From Stereum hirsutum FP-91666 SS1 (lineage: Eukaryota > Basidiomycota > Agaricomycetes > Russulales > Stereaceae), in assembly GCF_000264905.1 (NCBI RefSeq), contig NW_006763133.1:1453082-1517081 (forward strand): a stretch of DNA of 64,000 nucleotides, read 5' to 3'. Position 1 is the first letter of the stretch. The number at the start of each line of letters is the position of its first letter. The notes under the pieces were generated by a model that did not search any database, had not been told where the DNA came from, and was given only the letters and a program-made list of their open reading frames with translations. The position numbers and the translations under genes are program-made. Shown piece by piece: positions 1 to 11,937 of the stretch.

Positions 1-528
1 CTCTTGAGCCAGAGAAGATGGCGACAAACTAATATGGTTATTGCAAAGAACATGTCCGCACGATGTGAGCCAGAACGGAACCAAGGGAGGCGCAGCAGGG
101 TCCGCTGAGAATGGCAAGTGACACTTGGCGCAGCTCACGAACTCCCAGATGTCAAACTCGGGCTTTGGGTTGGACATCGTGAGCGACGGCAAGGAAGCAG
201 GGCCTCCGGCGATGGTGAAAGTCGAAAGGACGTTGGTACGCGAGTGGGAAGAGGAAACCACTCGAGCGTGACAAACGCGTCGCGGCGTGACCGACGCGTA
301 ACAGCTCGCGACAATTCCGTCCCAAATGTGTCCCAAATATAGATCTGCCCTTCACCGTCTCACAGCAATCACCGTCCCGCCATCGACTCCGCTACCTTCG
401 AGATTTCTCTCCCTGACCCAAATTCTGTTTTATAAGCTGTTTGCTTCAGATACAGCTACCTTTCTCCTCATCTTGAGAATCGCCACATACACCTGACGCC
501 ACAACTCGTTCTGCTGTGGATTTGACTA
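1..528. other. Upstream region of the JmjC gene
   Basis: No gene is supported here. Short open frames on both strands lack recognisable domains. Around 268-302 there are two CG-rich motifs of the ACGCGTCGCG / GACGCGTAA type, which recur at the heads of the 36.5, 43.1 and 51.6 kb repeats. A pyrimidine-rich stretch at about 355-500 leads into the ATG at 529 and looks like a promoter or 5' UTR. Confidence 0.4.
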
Positions 529-2837
529 ATGTCTTCAATCGGTAACACCGACAGAGTGCCTGCTTCACGCATCTTGGTTGAAGGACTGGACATTGACGAG
601 CTCGTCAGCTCGTCCTCAAACTTCTTTCATGTTCCACGTTTCCCTATCTTTTCTGAAGAACTCTCTGCGACCTTAGCCGACCATGAAGCTAAAGGCATAC
701 CTCTGGTGGTCTCCGACATTCACGAGCACCCACAGTGGCCTTCCGAGAAGTTCTCACTTGAATACTTTGCTCAGACCGCCCCTCCGAGTCCGTTCAACCG
801 TTTTTGTTACCTCTAGTTGAGTTGATGCTTCGCATGTAGATCTCAACGTCCGAAATGTGCATACTCGTCGAGATGCAGAAATGCGGACCACAGACTTCAT
901 AGCACAGTTCCAATCTCCAACTCTGGACCAGTCCTCGAGCGGTAAGTCCTACGCTTTCCCATACCCCTTAAATAGCTACTATTATTAAAGTCCGCGAAAG
1001 ATTCAAGGCGGTGCTACGCCAAGGACGCTCCTTGTCCGGACGAGTGGAAATCATGGTTGAAGGATTCGGATGCCATACCGGAATCCTGCCGACAATTTTC
1101 GTCGAATGATATCTTACAATATACGGTATGCATATAACTCGTTCTTATGGGCATGCACATTGACTTCGCGCATAGTCTTCAGTGGAAACGCTCATGTGCT
1201 ATCTTGGCGGCAGCGGTACCTTCACGCCTATGCATAAGGACAATTGCGCCAGCTCTGGGCAGAACCTTATGGTGTATACAAAGGACTCTGGCTCTGCAGT
1301 ATGCTCGATCTCTGCTCCACTCACTTTTCTGCTTATGGCTCTAATATTTCTTGCAGTTCTGGTTCATGACACGAAGCTCGGACGCTCCAGCGGTCGCACA
1401 ATTCTTCCAAACACTGAAGGTTCCTCAAGTCCTCGACAAGGAGTCCTATCATGTGTCCATAGAAGAGCTCAGAACAGCCCCGTTCTCTGTTTATATAACA
1501 GAGCAGAAGTTGGGAGATCTTGTCTTGGTTCCTCCCCGCAGCTGCCATCAAGTCGTCAACCATGGTGGTCTCACCGTGAAAGCATCATGGTCCCGTATGA
1601 CTGTGAAAGGGGTATCAATTGCTATTCGCCATGAATTACCTACTTACCGAAGGTTAGTCAAATGCAGATGGAGAACAGTGATGAATTTGGCTCAGAGAAA
1701 TTGCAGGGTCTGTCGAATGGAGACCTACCGATGCAAATCACTGGTGTACGCCACAATTTGTGACCGAACTCGTCTGCTCAAACAGAATGTTGACGAGGAC
1801 ATCAAGCTCCGCAAGTAAGTGTCATTGATATAACATTTCGCACTTCTCACAAAATATTCACGATTTCGGCTCCTTTAGAGATTCCGTGCTAGTGGCTGAG
1901 ATGGACTTCCTGATAGAACTGTTCGACGAAGTTCTCCTGGATGAGTATGGCAAAGACCATGCCACGTTCAAACACCTCGACCGTTCTGATCAAGATGGGG
2001 ACACGTATGACTGCGACTTCTGCGGTGCTGATATCTTTCAGAGTTTTTTCGGCTGCATCCGTTGCGCTCAGGAGTATGATAGCGACATGCTCGTCATCTG
2101 CCCAGGATGCTATGCTGAAGGTCGTGTCTGTGTCTGTGGTCACATGAGACCTTACCAATGCCGGCCAATGAAGGACCTTTTCGAGAAACGTAATGATGCT
2201 GTTCGTCTTTTGAACAGCATCCCAGGTAGCAAGCCTAGGGAAGAGCTCACATCTGGGTAAGTTCCTTGATCATTTCATCTTCGCAGTATCATCATACCAT
2301 CTTATACCATCGCAACCCCTTTCTAGAAAGGAATTATTGAAGACGTCCATCATCGGGTTATTTGCAGCGGGCCTCGATGTTAACGAGTGGCGTTCGCGAG
2401 AATTCCGCAAGGTCAGCCCCCTAGTATCATTCATATGGCGGGAACGTGCCATTTTATCTTTAGCCCACAACCTGATGAGGCGTCATTCAGTCCAAACTCG
2501 AAAGAATGTGCAATAAATATGTCACCGACGAAGACCCGAAACACCAGATAGATGCCCTTCACGGCGTTGCATGCGACAAATGCCATCGCGGATTATGTTT
2601 TGCGCATCTTTTGAAGAACGGCGTGTACTCAGCGTACGCTATCGAGGCCTCTCTCCGACAAGACAACGACGAGGAACTTCATCGACGCCACCGTTCTTCA
2701 AGCATCTACGCGACCTTCGAGGAGCAGAGACGCAGAGCTTCAGACGCCGAGGTATCAGGTGACGCGCCTTTGAGACTCTTTAGGATACAGCTCGTTTTAG
2801 CTGCACAGGCCTTCCCGTACTGCCTTCCTATCAATGA
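529..2837 (+). CDS. JmjC-domain protein (histone-demethylase-like) with Cys-rich zinc modules
   Basis: Ten exons can be joined in frame: 529-787, 840-941, 1001-1125, 1176-1298, 1357-1652, 1707-1814, 1879-2256, 2327-2411, 2491-2751 and 2784-2837. The product carries a JmjC fold. ETLMCYLG is followed by the iron-ligand motif H-K-D in TPMHKDNCASSGQNLM, then LGDLVLVPPRSCHQVVNHGG with the distal His. JmjC proteins are Fe(II)/2-oxoglutarate oxygenases, many of which demethylate histone lysines in the nucleus. Downstream are two Cys-rich modules: CDFCGADIFQSFFGCIRC with further CxxC pairs (about 2016-2150), and ACDKCHRGLC (about 2568-2600), plausibly zinc-binding. VRNVHTRRDAEM in exon 2 is typical of large fungal JmjC families. 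Substrate is unknown. A broken paralogue lies at 10.5-11.1 kb. The last exon is short, and that junction is the least certain. Confidence 0.75.
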
Positions 2838-2986
2838 GCGCGCAGAACCCTATATCAACCTTGGTTGGTACGACCAGCTGCTTTCCTCAGCTGTGAGCTT
2901 CTCTTTCTACCCCCATCGCACTCACTGCCCTTCCCCATCTAGTTGTCTGACATTCACCCTCCTAAAAGCAAACTTCAGCACGAATC

Positions 2987-4577
2987 ATGGACATGAGCAG
3001 CGCTAACAACAATACGGGAGAGTGGCGATCGTCACCATCAGAGGACGACATGCCTCTGCGTTCGTTAGCGGGCTCGCCGGAGATTTCAGACAACACGACC
3101 CTGGTCCACGAATTGACGTCGTCATTCAAACGAGGTGCGCTTGCTCTATCGTTATCTCCGTAGTTCCCATTTTCCTAAGTGCATTCTATGCTGTCTACGC
3201 ATAAAATGATGCAGTTCCTAGCTCTCGATTCACCAGGTCAAGGTCGGTAGCCGTAGAAGTCGATCACATCAAGCGGAAGCGGAAGAGCATGGATTCACCT
3301 GTCGAACCGCCGAGGCAAGAGCGAAAGCGCAAGGTGCGTGTATGTACCTTCATCGTCGCCATCATCGCCATCCGATCTCTGTGTGATCACACTTCCTCGT
3401 CGGGAATGATGCGGGACTAACGATCCTCCAGCCGAACGTCAAAGCTTCTGACACGCGACCATATGTATCTGCTCCCATTCCTCCCACGGAGCGTGCAGCC
3501 ACTTCCCAGTTCAACGACGACCAACCCATGTCGCAGGTCCAGGATCCCGGGGCTAGTCGGTCTTCAGACAGCAATTCGGACGTCAGTCACCGGTCAGAGG
3601 AACTCTTCGTGAGGATATTGCAGCACCTCGAGCGACAGAGCGCGGCGAAGGACAAAACTTCTTCAGATCTGTCGTGGAAACTCGATCGCCAAACCAAATG
3701 CATCAAGGACCTGCATATGAAGGTGACAGAGCTCGAGACCAAGTCAGCAATGCTTGAAGAGAAGTTAGGCGTAATGGAGAGGCAGGGGGAGATGCTGCTG
3801 AGCAGGATGGAGGAGTTGCTGCCTAGGGACGACGAGTACGCGATGGATGAACGCTCTGTCACGGAGCCCCCTAATGCTTCCATGGCTCCCACTGTCCAAC
3901 CCCGCTCGTTCCCGCCTCCGCAGGGCAACTTGGGTCCTGAGGTAGCTCCCACCGTGCCAGTCGTCAACAACCAGGATGGTTGGGCGACCAGCAGCCGGGA
4001 TGGCTATGTTATAGGCCCGCCTCAAATCGAGGAAGACAATGCTGTCGAGATAGCATATGCCACCACTGCCTACTCGAACAACCCTCAGGGTCGTCGGACG
4101 CACTCACAACCAACATACTCGCAGGATAACCGCAATCAGTACAATGTAAATACACAGGTGCGCCCTCTGAACAGATCTGACGAAGCTGGTTGCTCATACC
4201 GATTACAGAGCCGCTCACAAGGATACAGTAATCCCAGAGGGGGAGGTCAGAGGTACCAAGGTGGTAGAGGGGGCCAACGTCCCAGACCCTATGATCAACA
4301 CCACCCACGAAACATCACTCATCCTCAAGTGCAACAGAATGGTCAATTCTACGGTGACGATCGTGGTTTCAATGGTATGTACCTGGTCGCACACAATGAC
4401 GCATTTTAGCAACCTCTTGTTCACCATCCCACTTCCAAAATCACGCTAGGTTCTCGCCAAGGCAATCAGCCACATTTCGACTTCACACCACACCATCAGA
4501 ACCAGCAGGGTGGTAACAGAGGGAGCGGCTTTGGAAGAGGTCGCGGCGGCCTAGGTCCTTCACGTCCACCTTACTAG
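2987..4577 (+). CDS. Coiled-coil, RGG/Gly-rich C-terminal protein of unknown function
   Basis: Four exons join in frame: 2987-3134, 3215-3333, 3432-4374 and 4450-4577, all with GT-AG introns. The N-terminal part is acidic and Ser-rich, followed by a basic patch (HIKRKRKSMDSP, ERKRK) that could be a nuclear localisation signal. A heptad-like segment (about 3590-3820) with KVTELETKSAMLEEKLGVME looks like a coiled coil. The remainder is low in complexity and rich in Pro, Gln, Asn, Tyr and Gly. It ends in RGG/RG repeats (GGGQRYQGGRGGQRPRP, then GFGRGRGGLG), which in other proteins bind RNA and are arginine-methylated. I do not recognise the family. A nuclear RNA-binding or condensate-forming role is inference only. 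The start ATG lies about 150 bp after the JmjC stop. Confidence 0.6.
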
Positions 4578-5611
4578 TAACGGTTCTAATTCGTCTCGAC
4601 GTGCGTTGTCCGCCTCGCCTTTGCCTCACCTGTTTTATGCCGTCCTCACGTTGTCGTTGCACTATATTAAGCCCAAGTTGTGGAGTCCTGGACGAACCTC
4701 ATCCTGTACCTTCCCTTTTCTTCTTCCGAAGTCTTGCAAACCCACCTGTTTTGGATCGCACACTCTACTCCCGGTTTCTTGTGTTATCTTTGTTTCCCTT
4801 TCTTCGTCTTTATGCATCATCACGCCAGTGCTTCGCTTCTTGTACCTCTTCAAGCTTGTTATCATCACTGTTTAGAATTTCACTTCGTCCACCTCATTCT
4901 TCTTTGCGCTTTGGTTTCGTCATACCTCACCCAGCCTCTGTACGTATATACTGCACATTGAAGTTCGTCAAGTCACGCGCAAGGTCCGCTTTCTTAGATC
5001 GCACGGAGCCGTCCTGCCACTGTGATATTCAGTTCTCAGATTATGCATTGTGTGACGACTGGCGCGGACGACAGCTGGTGTGTCTGAATAAGTATGTGTC
5101 AGACGAAGGAAATAGAAGAAGAAGAAGAAACTTCCGGTGCAAGGTGCGAGGTGCAGAAAATCAAAAGTCGTGGTCATAAGAGACGACCGAATTACGAACG
5201 CCCAAGGATCAAGGGAGAGAAGGCAGAAGGGAGGGTATCGAGCGAAGAAAAGGATAAGAAAAGAAGAAGGCGAAGATGGAAGATGGGAACTGGACCTGAA
5301 GATGTAACGAGCGATGGCGAAGCCCGGAAGGGAGAGGGACGCGAGTGGATATACAGGAAGGAAAATATGTAAGAGGGAAGAAGGAGGGAGGAGAGTTCGC
5401 AGTGTGTACCGAGAAAACCAAAAAGAGAAAAAATTTAAGAGATGCGAAGTGAAGAGAAAGAGACAGGAAGAGCAATGAGCGTGAGTCGACGTTGAAGAGA
5501 CAAATAGATGAAGACGACGTGAACCGATGAGGTCGAGGCAGACATAAGAACGAAGAGAAGAACAAGAGAAGGAAGATCCACAGGCAAGCCAACGGTCGAA
5601 TGGATGGACCG
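4578..5611. other. Convergent 3' region between the RGG-protein gene and the CK1 gene
   Basis: No gene is supported. The plus strand is strongly pyrimidine-rich from about 4600 to 4930 and strongly purine-rich from about 5090 to 5600. Both halves are therefore C/T-rich in the sense of the nearest converging transcript, as expected for two 3' UTRs. Long open frames here (for example 4968-5639 on the minus strand) translate to Ser/Leu/Phe runs caused by this composition. Confidence 0.5.
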
Positions 5612-7650
5612 TCAACCACAACGACACAGAATGTCCCATATTGATTTCTTTGGTTGGACTACTTCGCCGTCCTGACCGATATCCCGACTCGTATTAGCAA
5701 CGCCGACCTCACCAGCCCTCGCTCGGACTGTGCTCACCGCTGGCGGCGCCGCACTCGAAACCATGGGCGACGCTCTCCCGTAGGGCTGTTGCTGCGTCCC
5801 AGATCCGTATGGATCGTCTTGCCCATTCTGTCCGTGCGCATAGTCGTATCCACCGGATGCATATGGGTGTTGCGGTGTTCCGAGGTGGCTTGCTCGATGT
5901 GCGGAGATGGGAACATTGACGTGCGCTGCGGCGGAGAGGGGTGTAACTTGGCCGGGGGTGTTAGTTGGTCCGGGCGTAAGAGCTGCGGGAACCTGATTGC
6001 GCTGTGCTCTAAGTCTTCTGCTAACAATAACGAGTAGGGGAATAGTACACACCTGCTGCTGTGATGCACGTCTACGATCAGATTCTCTGTGCTGGAGATC
6101 TCTTCTCCGGTCTTGGGGCATGGGTGCGCCGGCACCTGGGTTGTGCATTTGCGACAGAATCTGGTTCTTGCCCTACCCATGGACGATAATCAGACCCCAA
6201 TGTCATGAAAACATAATGATGGACGAGGAACTCACCGACGACGCCTCCCATCCTTTTCCACCTAAGCCGAGTTGATTATCAGAGCAACAGTATACAAATG
6301 AACATACACTTACCATTGAGCAAGTTCCAGTCGTAGACGCCGTCATCTACATCGTTGTTGTTCTTCATAACCTTTGCGAAGAGTTCGCGCAGGAAGTCGT
6401 AATCCGGAGTCTCTTCAAAACCAAGTTTGCGGACATAATTCAAGTAGATACCAAACTCCTCTGACAACGTACTGTCAACATCGATGGAATGTGAGCCGCG
6501 ACATTGACATTGTTCTGCTCACCTGGGAAGCCTTCGCATAGCTCCTTGATGGGTGTGGTCTGTTTCTTCTCCCCAATTTTCTCATACTTCTGCTTGTTGG
6601 TGGCGGCTTTCAGGCCTTGCCAAGGTAATGAACCACGCAAAAAGTACATGAAGACATGGCCAAGAGATTCCAAGTCGTCTCGCCGTGATTGCTCTACAGT
6701 ACCCGGCAGATATTTATTGACGGTATAACAAATGAATATTCCAACAGCACGTACCTCGACCAAGATGTGTGTTGATACTCATGTAACGCGCCGTCCCACT
6801 AAGACTCTTCCGTTCCCGGTATGGGATGTGCTGCTTCGTCTTTGGGTCCCGGTATTGCTTAGCCATCCCAAAGTCGACGACATGGATGACTATGGTCAAA
6901 TGTGATGTCATAAGCTCACGGTTCAACAACCAGTTGGGCGAATCTTACTGTTCGCGTTCTTGGTGCCTGGCCGTCCGATGAGGAAGTTGTCTGGTTTAAT
7001 GTCGCGATAAATCAGATTCTTCTCGTGGATGGTTTGTACGCGGGTGAGCTTTAGGTCGGATGCACGTAAGTACGAAAGGCTAAGTGAAGGTGAGACCGGT
7101 ATGGAAGGACGCACCATCTGTCGTGCGGCCATAGCTACGGTCTTTATTGAGAATTTACGTCCACACATATCAAACAGGTCTTCGAGACTTGGCCCGAGTA
7201 GGTCGATGACAAGGATATTATGGAGGCCCTCCTGGCCGAAGTGGTATATTTGTGGAATTCCGGCTGTGTGAAAGTGTGGGTGGCCCGCGCAAGACGAAAG
7301 GTGTGAACGAGTACTCACTGCAGCCAGAGAGTATACGATACGAGCGGCATTCATCTCTGAGTTGTGGTGCCTCGGCTTTCCGTGGTTCCTGAAGGATAGA
7401 GGATAGGGATGCATAACTATCGGCGCCGGTGGGGAGAGTGGTTACTACGCACGAATTTGATAGCAACACTCTGCGAGTTCAGCAAGTTCGTGCCTATGTA
7501 CTCTTCAGTCCACATCCTGAGAAGCTAGGACAGCTAAATTGACGCACCTTCAAAGATGACACCAAACGAGCCCTCGCCGATCTTCTTGCCTACACGATAG
7601 TGGACGCCTACGAGGTTGGCGGTAGAGGAGCCGTGGGTATGTGAGGACAT
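5612..7650 (-). CDS. YCK2: Casein kinase 1, plasma-membrane Yck-type
   Basis: Multi-exon gene starting at the ATG 7650-7648. The kinase domain opens with the Gly-rich loop [15 protein letters not shown] and VAIKF (catalytic Lys). The CK1 block [20 protein letters not shown] follows, then [20 protein letters not shown]. The catalytic loop is [13 protein letters not shown] and the metal-binding DFG is [30 protein letters not shown] is the CK1 form of the activation segment. [19 protein letters not shown] completes the fold. After the kinase there is a Gln/Pro/Ser-rich tail interrupted by a 51-bp intron. The tail ends in Cys-Arg-Cys-Gly, like the C-terminal cysteines by which Yck kinases are palmitoylated and held at the plasma membrane. 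Yck kinases act in nutrient signalling, endocytosis and morphogenesis. The family call is secure; the exact orthologue is inferred. Confidence 0.9.
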
Positions 7651-10200
7651 GGCGGAAGAAACTAAGGAAGAGACGGCCTATAGGCGGGAACAAGTAGAGT
7701 AAATGTTGAGGGTGAAGGCGCGACTGGGGGAGACGGCCGCGAGGGCCTTGGAGGACGATGGCTGGCTGCGCGAGAGCGTCGGCGGTCAATCTCCGGCTTT
7801 CATTGCAAATTCATATTCGGCTCCTCCCGTACCTCTCTCCCGCGCGCCCTCTCAAACCGTCTCACCTCAATTTGGCTCTCTTGCCCAAACTTGTCCGCGA
7901 AAACTCTGAAAAAATATCGTGGTATGACATCGTATAATCCAGGTAACATACATATACATAGACTGAGCCTTACAGTATCTACCCACAACGCTCACCCCGG
8001 AAACACATCCCGCTTCAAAACACTCCCGAGCACAAATAATTATAATAGCACACCACGCCCAACAATCCAATTTCTTCAGATCTTTATCCGACACCGCCTC
8101 TCAGATTCCTCTGCCCAGACAGCATGATGGTCCGAAACCCTCACCCGTCCTCGTGAGCTACTAAAATAGAGCCACAGGCCAGATCGCTAGGAATTTCCCA
8201 AACTCTCGGTCGGTGCGATAGAATGAGTTGCGATGCACTCAGACGCACTTTTTGAGGCGCTTTTCTGTTCATGGGTTGTATCGCCTCGAGGACTTCGCAT
8301 GATTCAACTGTATGGTCGATGATGGACTTGATGAGGTGCAGCGCATACTGGATCTCAAGGACATAGAAGACACTATGGATACGCCGATCATCTGTACGAG
8401 ACTTGGTTCGTACCTGCTCTTCTCCACGAAAATCAACGACATATGTCAGCCTGCTGTGTTAGGTCCCATAGACTCCATCGTTTCAGTTTCAGCTCATTGA
8501 TCTCAATCACATCTCATATAACGCAGACGCTAACAGTGCAAGCCCTGGGATTTAGACGCACCATGCAACATGGACAGGATTCGAAAACTGGGTACCGTAG
8601 TACCCAGACAGGCAGTCCCCATGAGCGTCTTTTCCTTTTCTGCTCTCGACGGTCAGCGTCGCAGGAACCTGACAACGCTCCATCGACATCAGATCCCACA
8701 TACACAAAACATGAGATCCGAGCGCAAGTCGCTGTTTTTACCCCTCGCACTACGCCAAGAGATGAGATATCGAGGAAGTTATGACGATTGTAGATCCGGT
8801 GATGTAGACCATTACGTCCAGAGGTATGACCTCGCCCGTTTTGAGTTCGATGGCCTTCGAAGGCGACTTGTTTGATTGTTGTCTAGTTGATGTCGATGTT
8901 GGGCTGTGGAGGCGGCATTCGAACTAGGATGGGTCGACGGTGATTCATTTGCATCGCGGTGCTACACTGCTATGGGGCCATACGTCCCGTGGAACTCTAC
9001 GAACGAGTTTTGTTTACCCATTTCTCGTGATATTCGCCTGGAATTTTGCTCTTGATGTATGTGGTCAACAGCTGTCATTCCCTCGTCAGATTCCGACAGA
9101 CTGGTGCAGGGCCCGGGGACACGCCGAATGAACTTCACGAGCGCGTTTTGAGGTCCAGAACCGCCCTTCTTGAAAAGAAATGGGACAGATCCATCTGGCG
9201 AGGAAGTGCTGAGTTGGTGAATACAAAGATGGCGATCCTCACAACCAATCGTGAAAGGGTAAATACCCATTCGTCTACAACGATCAACCGTATGGCAGCT
9301 CCATGATAACTCAGTTTAACCTATAAATTCTTCGAAGTGGAATACTAGCACTCACCGTGGAACGAACCACTGCGACATTCTGCATAAATGTATCACCGCC
9401 GTCGACGGCTCCTTCGATATGAATAGGACGAGCTGCGCTCTCTAGTCCTGGACCAAAAAAAATCCTTCAATCAAATATCCCAACCCAAATAGTATGGGAA
9501 GCACGCACACATAACCCCCATTGCCGATGACTCCAACCCTCTTGAGCACACGGTCCACACCTCGTCGAATGCCACATCTCTGTCCGACCCCTTAATGCCG
9601 TTCGGCCACACAGGCTCCTGAGACGCCCCGATGCTCTGATGACTATATTCGTCTCGGTCTCCACCTTCTTGTCTCCTAGTCAGCCCAACTCGATCGACAC
9701 ACGGTATACGTGTGGCCCAAAATGGTAGGCGAGGAGAGTGCATGATTGTCAAATATGGAGATCCCGCACTAGGTTTGGAGTTCGTGCTAAGAGACGTAGT
9801 AGGAGGGCCAGTTTGGGGTTGCGCTCGGTAGCGAGAGGGGAAGACCAGTGTCACTGGCAGGCCCTGTTTGAGCCATAGCCCTAGAAAGCCAGGACAACAC
9901 CATAAAGGAGACGAGTTGAAAAGAATCGAGTCAGCTTCAGCGCCCAATGTCTACGATACACGGATGAGTTTATGGACCGTCCGCGGGGAATGGACGACGC
10001 CCGGATTGCAGTGAAACAAAGACTCACGGGATAGCAAGTGTTGTCCTGATTCGAGAGGCGTGCAAAGGCCGCCATGAGTGACGAAAGTCAGTCAGAGTCA
10101 TATCACAGACTCGGGACGCCACGGTTATTGTGATTGGAGCGAAGCGAACGCGGTGTCAGCGTCGATAACAGCGCAGTCGTTGTAGACAATTCCGAACCTT
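7651..10200. other. No supported gene; possible degenerate coding remnants
   Basis: The first 250 bp or so are probably the CK1 promoter and 5' UTR. Beyond that I see no recognisable protein. Several short exon-like blocks on the minus strand (for example 9881-10075 and 9471-9947) have plausible amino-acid composition but match no family I know. They could be the decayed 3' half of the JmjC-like pseudogene lying just to the right. Confidence 0.3.
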
Positions 10201-10515
10201 GAGCTTAACCTCCAGGTCAGTACTGCCTAGGGAGGCCGCTCGTTCGTAGATCTAAGGAACAGGCGAAGCAAATGTTAGCATATGATTCTGTGCACGATTC
10301 AGCGCTCTAATCATACTCACCCAACAGACGTCAGGAGGCCAATACTTACCATTACGAGGAGCTTAACCTCCAGGTATGTACCGCCCAGGGAGGCCGCTCG
10401 TTCGTAGATCTAAGGAACAACCGAAACAAATATCAGCATATGGTTCTGTGCACCTTTCGGCGCTCCAACAACTCGACTCATCCAACGGCTGCCAGGAGGC
10501 CAGCACTTACCATCC
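10201..10515 (-). repeat. Two-copy direct tandem repeat, about 158 bp per unit
   Basis: Unit 1 (10201-10358) and unit 2 (10359-10515) align along their whole length with scattered substitutions. Read on the minus strand, each unit holds a splice-acceptor-like TTCCTTAG, then a short open segment beginning IYERAASLG and including LEVKL. Unit 2 continues into a GTAAGT donor. The unit therefore looks like a duplicated exon with intron flanks. Confidence 0.7.
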
Positions 10516-11075
10516 CGCGGGGTTCACAATGCAATGCATCCAGTAACCTCGATGATTGGGCGGCCACCTGTAAGACAGTTCGTCGAGCTGCAATGGCGGT
10601 GCATGTATTCGCTTAGGCGACGCCGACTTGAATGGCAGTCTTATCGCCAACAGCACACGTCCAGGCACTGAGCACCGCAGAAGTCGCAGTCCTATGTGTC
10701 TCCCGTCATGACCAGAACAGTCGAAATGTTTGAACCTGGCGTGGTATTTAGCATACTCATCCAGGAGAACCTCGTCAGGAGCATCATGTAGTGCTGCCAG
10801 TCGCAGTTACACAGGCCCTTCGCTAACATCCCGATGGTCCTGCGTATGTATATCTGAAGGCCTCGGACGAAGGACACCGTCACAGCCAAGTCACCGCAAT
10901 GGCTATTGACACGCCTGAGCCAGGGCAGGGATCTAGTTGAAGTCTGACACCCACCGAGAGGCGACCCTCCGAGACCCACCTTAAAGTTGTCAAAGTCGGG
11001 GTCGCAGTCCAGTGCTCTCGCAGCGGCTATGCCCGCTAACCTGTGCGTAGAAAGGACGGCAATGATAGTCAGCAA
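10516..11075 (-). pseudogene. Broken paralogue of the JmjC gene at 529-2837
   Basis: On the minus strand, 10752-10769 is identical to 1932-1949 of the JmjC gene, and 10671-10691 is identical to 2009-2029. They lie in the same order and almost the same spacing. Translated, the first block gives DEVLLDEYAKYHARFKHFD, against DEVLLDEYGKDHATFKHLD in the intact gene. The distance between the blocks is one base longer than in the intact copy, so the following Cys-rich segment (DCDFCGA) is out of frame; read in its own frame it soon meets stop codons. An upstream exon-like segment (AGIAAARALDCDPDFDNFK, ending at a GTGGGT donor) may belong to the same relic. The JmjC iron-binding core is not visible. 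Confidence 0.7.
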
Positions 11076-11937
11076 GTAGTCCGAGGAAAGCCTGAGGTTA
11101 CGGTATGTAGTGCAACAGCCTGGTGTGGCAGTGCACAGACCAGAGCCGGTGAAGTTGCGGTAGCTTTTAGAGTATATTGGGAGTTGGAGGTAGTTTGCTC
11201 ACTTTGAACCAATTATGGCTATATGCTGTCTCCGACAGGAGTCTGTAGAGCTGTGTCCACTGGCCATGAAACACCTGGGGTCAGCCTCCATGCTCGATTT
11301 ATCCGAGTACGGTGTCTGTAGCCAGCGCGAAGCCTGAGGAAAATACCAGAAAAAGAAGGATACCGAGCAATACGCAGTACATGATACCGTGGAGGTTTCG
11401 AGGCGGTGTGAGGAAACGAATTTCCGGCGAGATATATCAGTCAGCGTGGAGTAGTCGCTCTACCGGTACCGTGGGGGAGCGCATAGCAGCAACGAAAAAG
11501 CAAGAGGAGCTCCCGCCGGCTGCGAGAACCGTCAACCAGTACATCAAGAACCACGAGTTTTTTATCACATGCGAATCCTTCAAGTTCGAACCGTGGGGGT
11601 AACAAGTTGAACCACCCTCGGAGGTCAGATGGTCTCGATTTCATGTAAGTATTGAATCGTCGCAGTTGCGGGAGTCGGCCAACAAACAATAGCCACCGTG
11701 AGCAAGATTCGAGCCTCCGAACCATTATTTAGTTTGCACGGCTAGTGCAATGAAGTTGAGCCTTCTGAGGTTATGATGATGTGTTCCGTCCCCGGTACCA
11801 AAAATCCTTTCTCAGAAGAAGTGGCGCTGGGGTGGTCCGTGCGCAGGTCACATTCGCGCGGGTTGAAATAGGGGCTTTCGTGGCTTGTTTGTGGCGGGAC
11901 TCGCCTATATCGAAATATAGACTTTACTGGCATGTTG
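11076..11937. other. Unassigned intergenic sequence
   Basis: Open frames on both strands (for example 11312-11602 plus, 11441-11725 minus) carry no recognisable domain and overlap one another. No RNA gene or clear repeat is seen. It lies between the JmjC-like relic and the AT-rich insert. Confidence 0.3.

Noticed and set aside
4968..5639. 223-codon open frame on the minus strand
   Set aside because: Runs of Ser, Leu and Phe follow from the polypyrimidine composition; it overlaps the end of the CK1 gene and has no domain.
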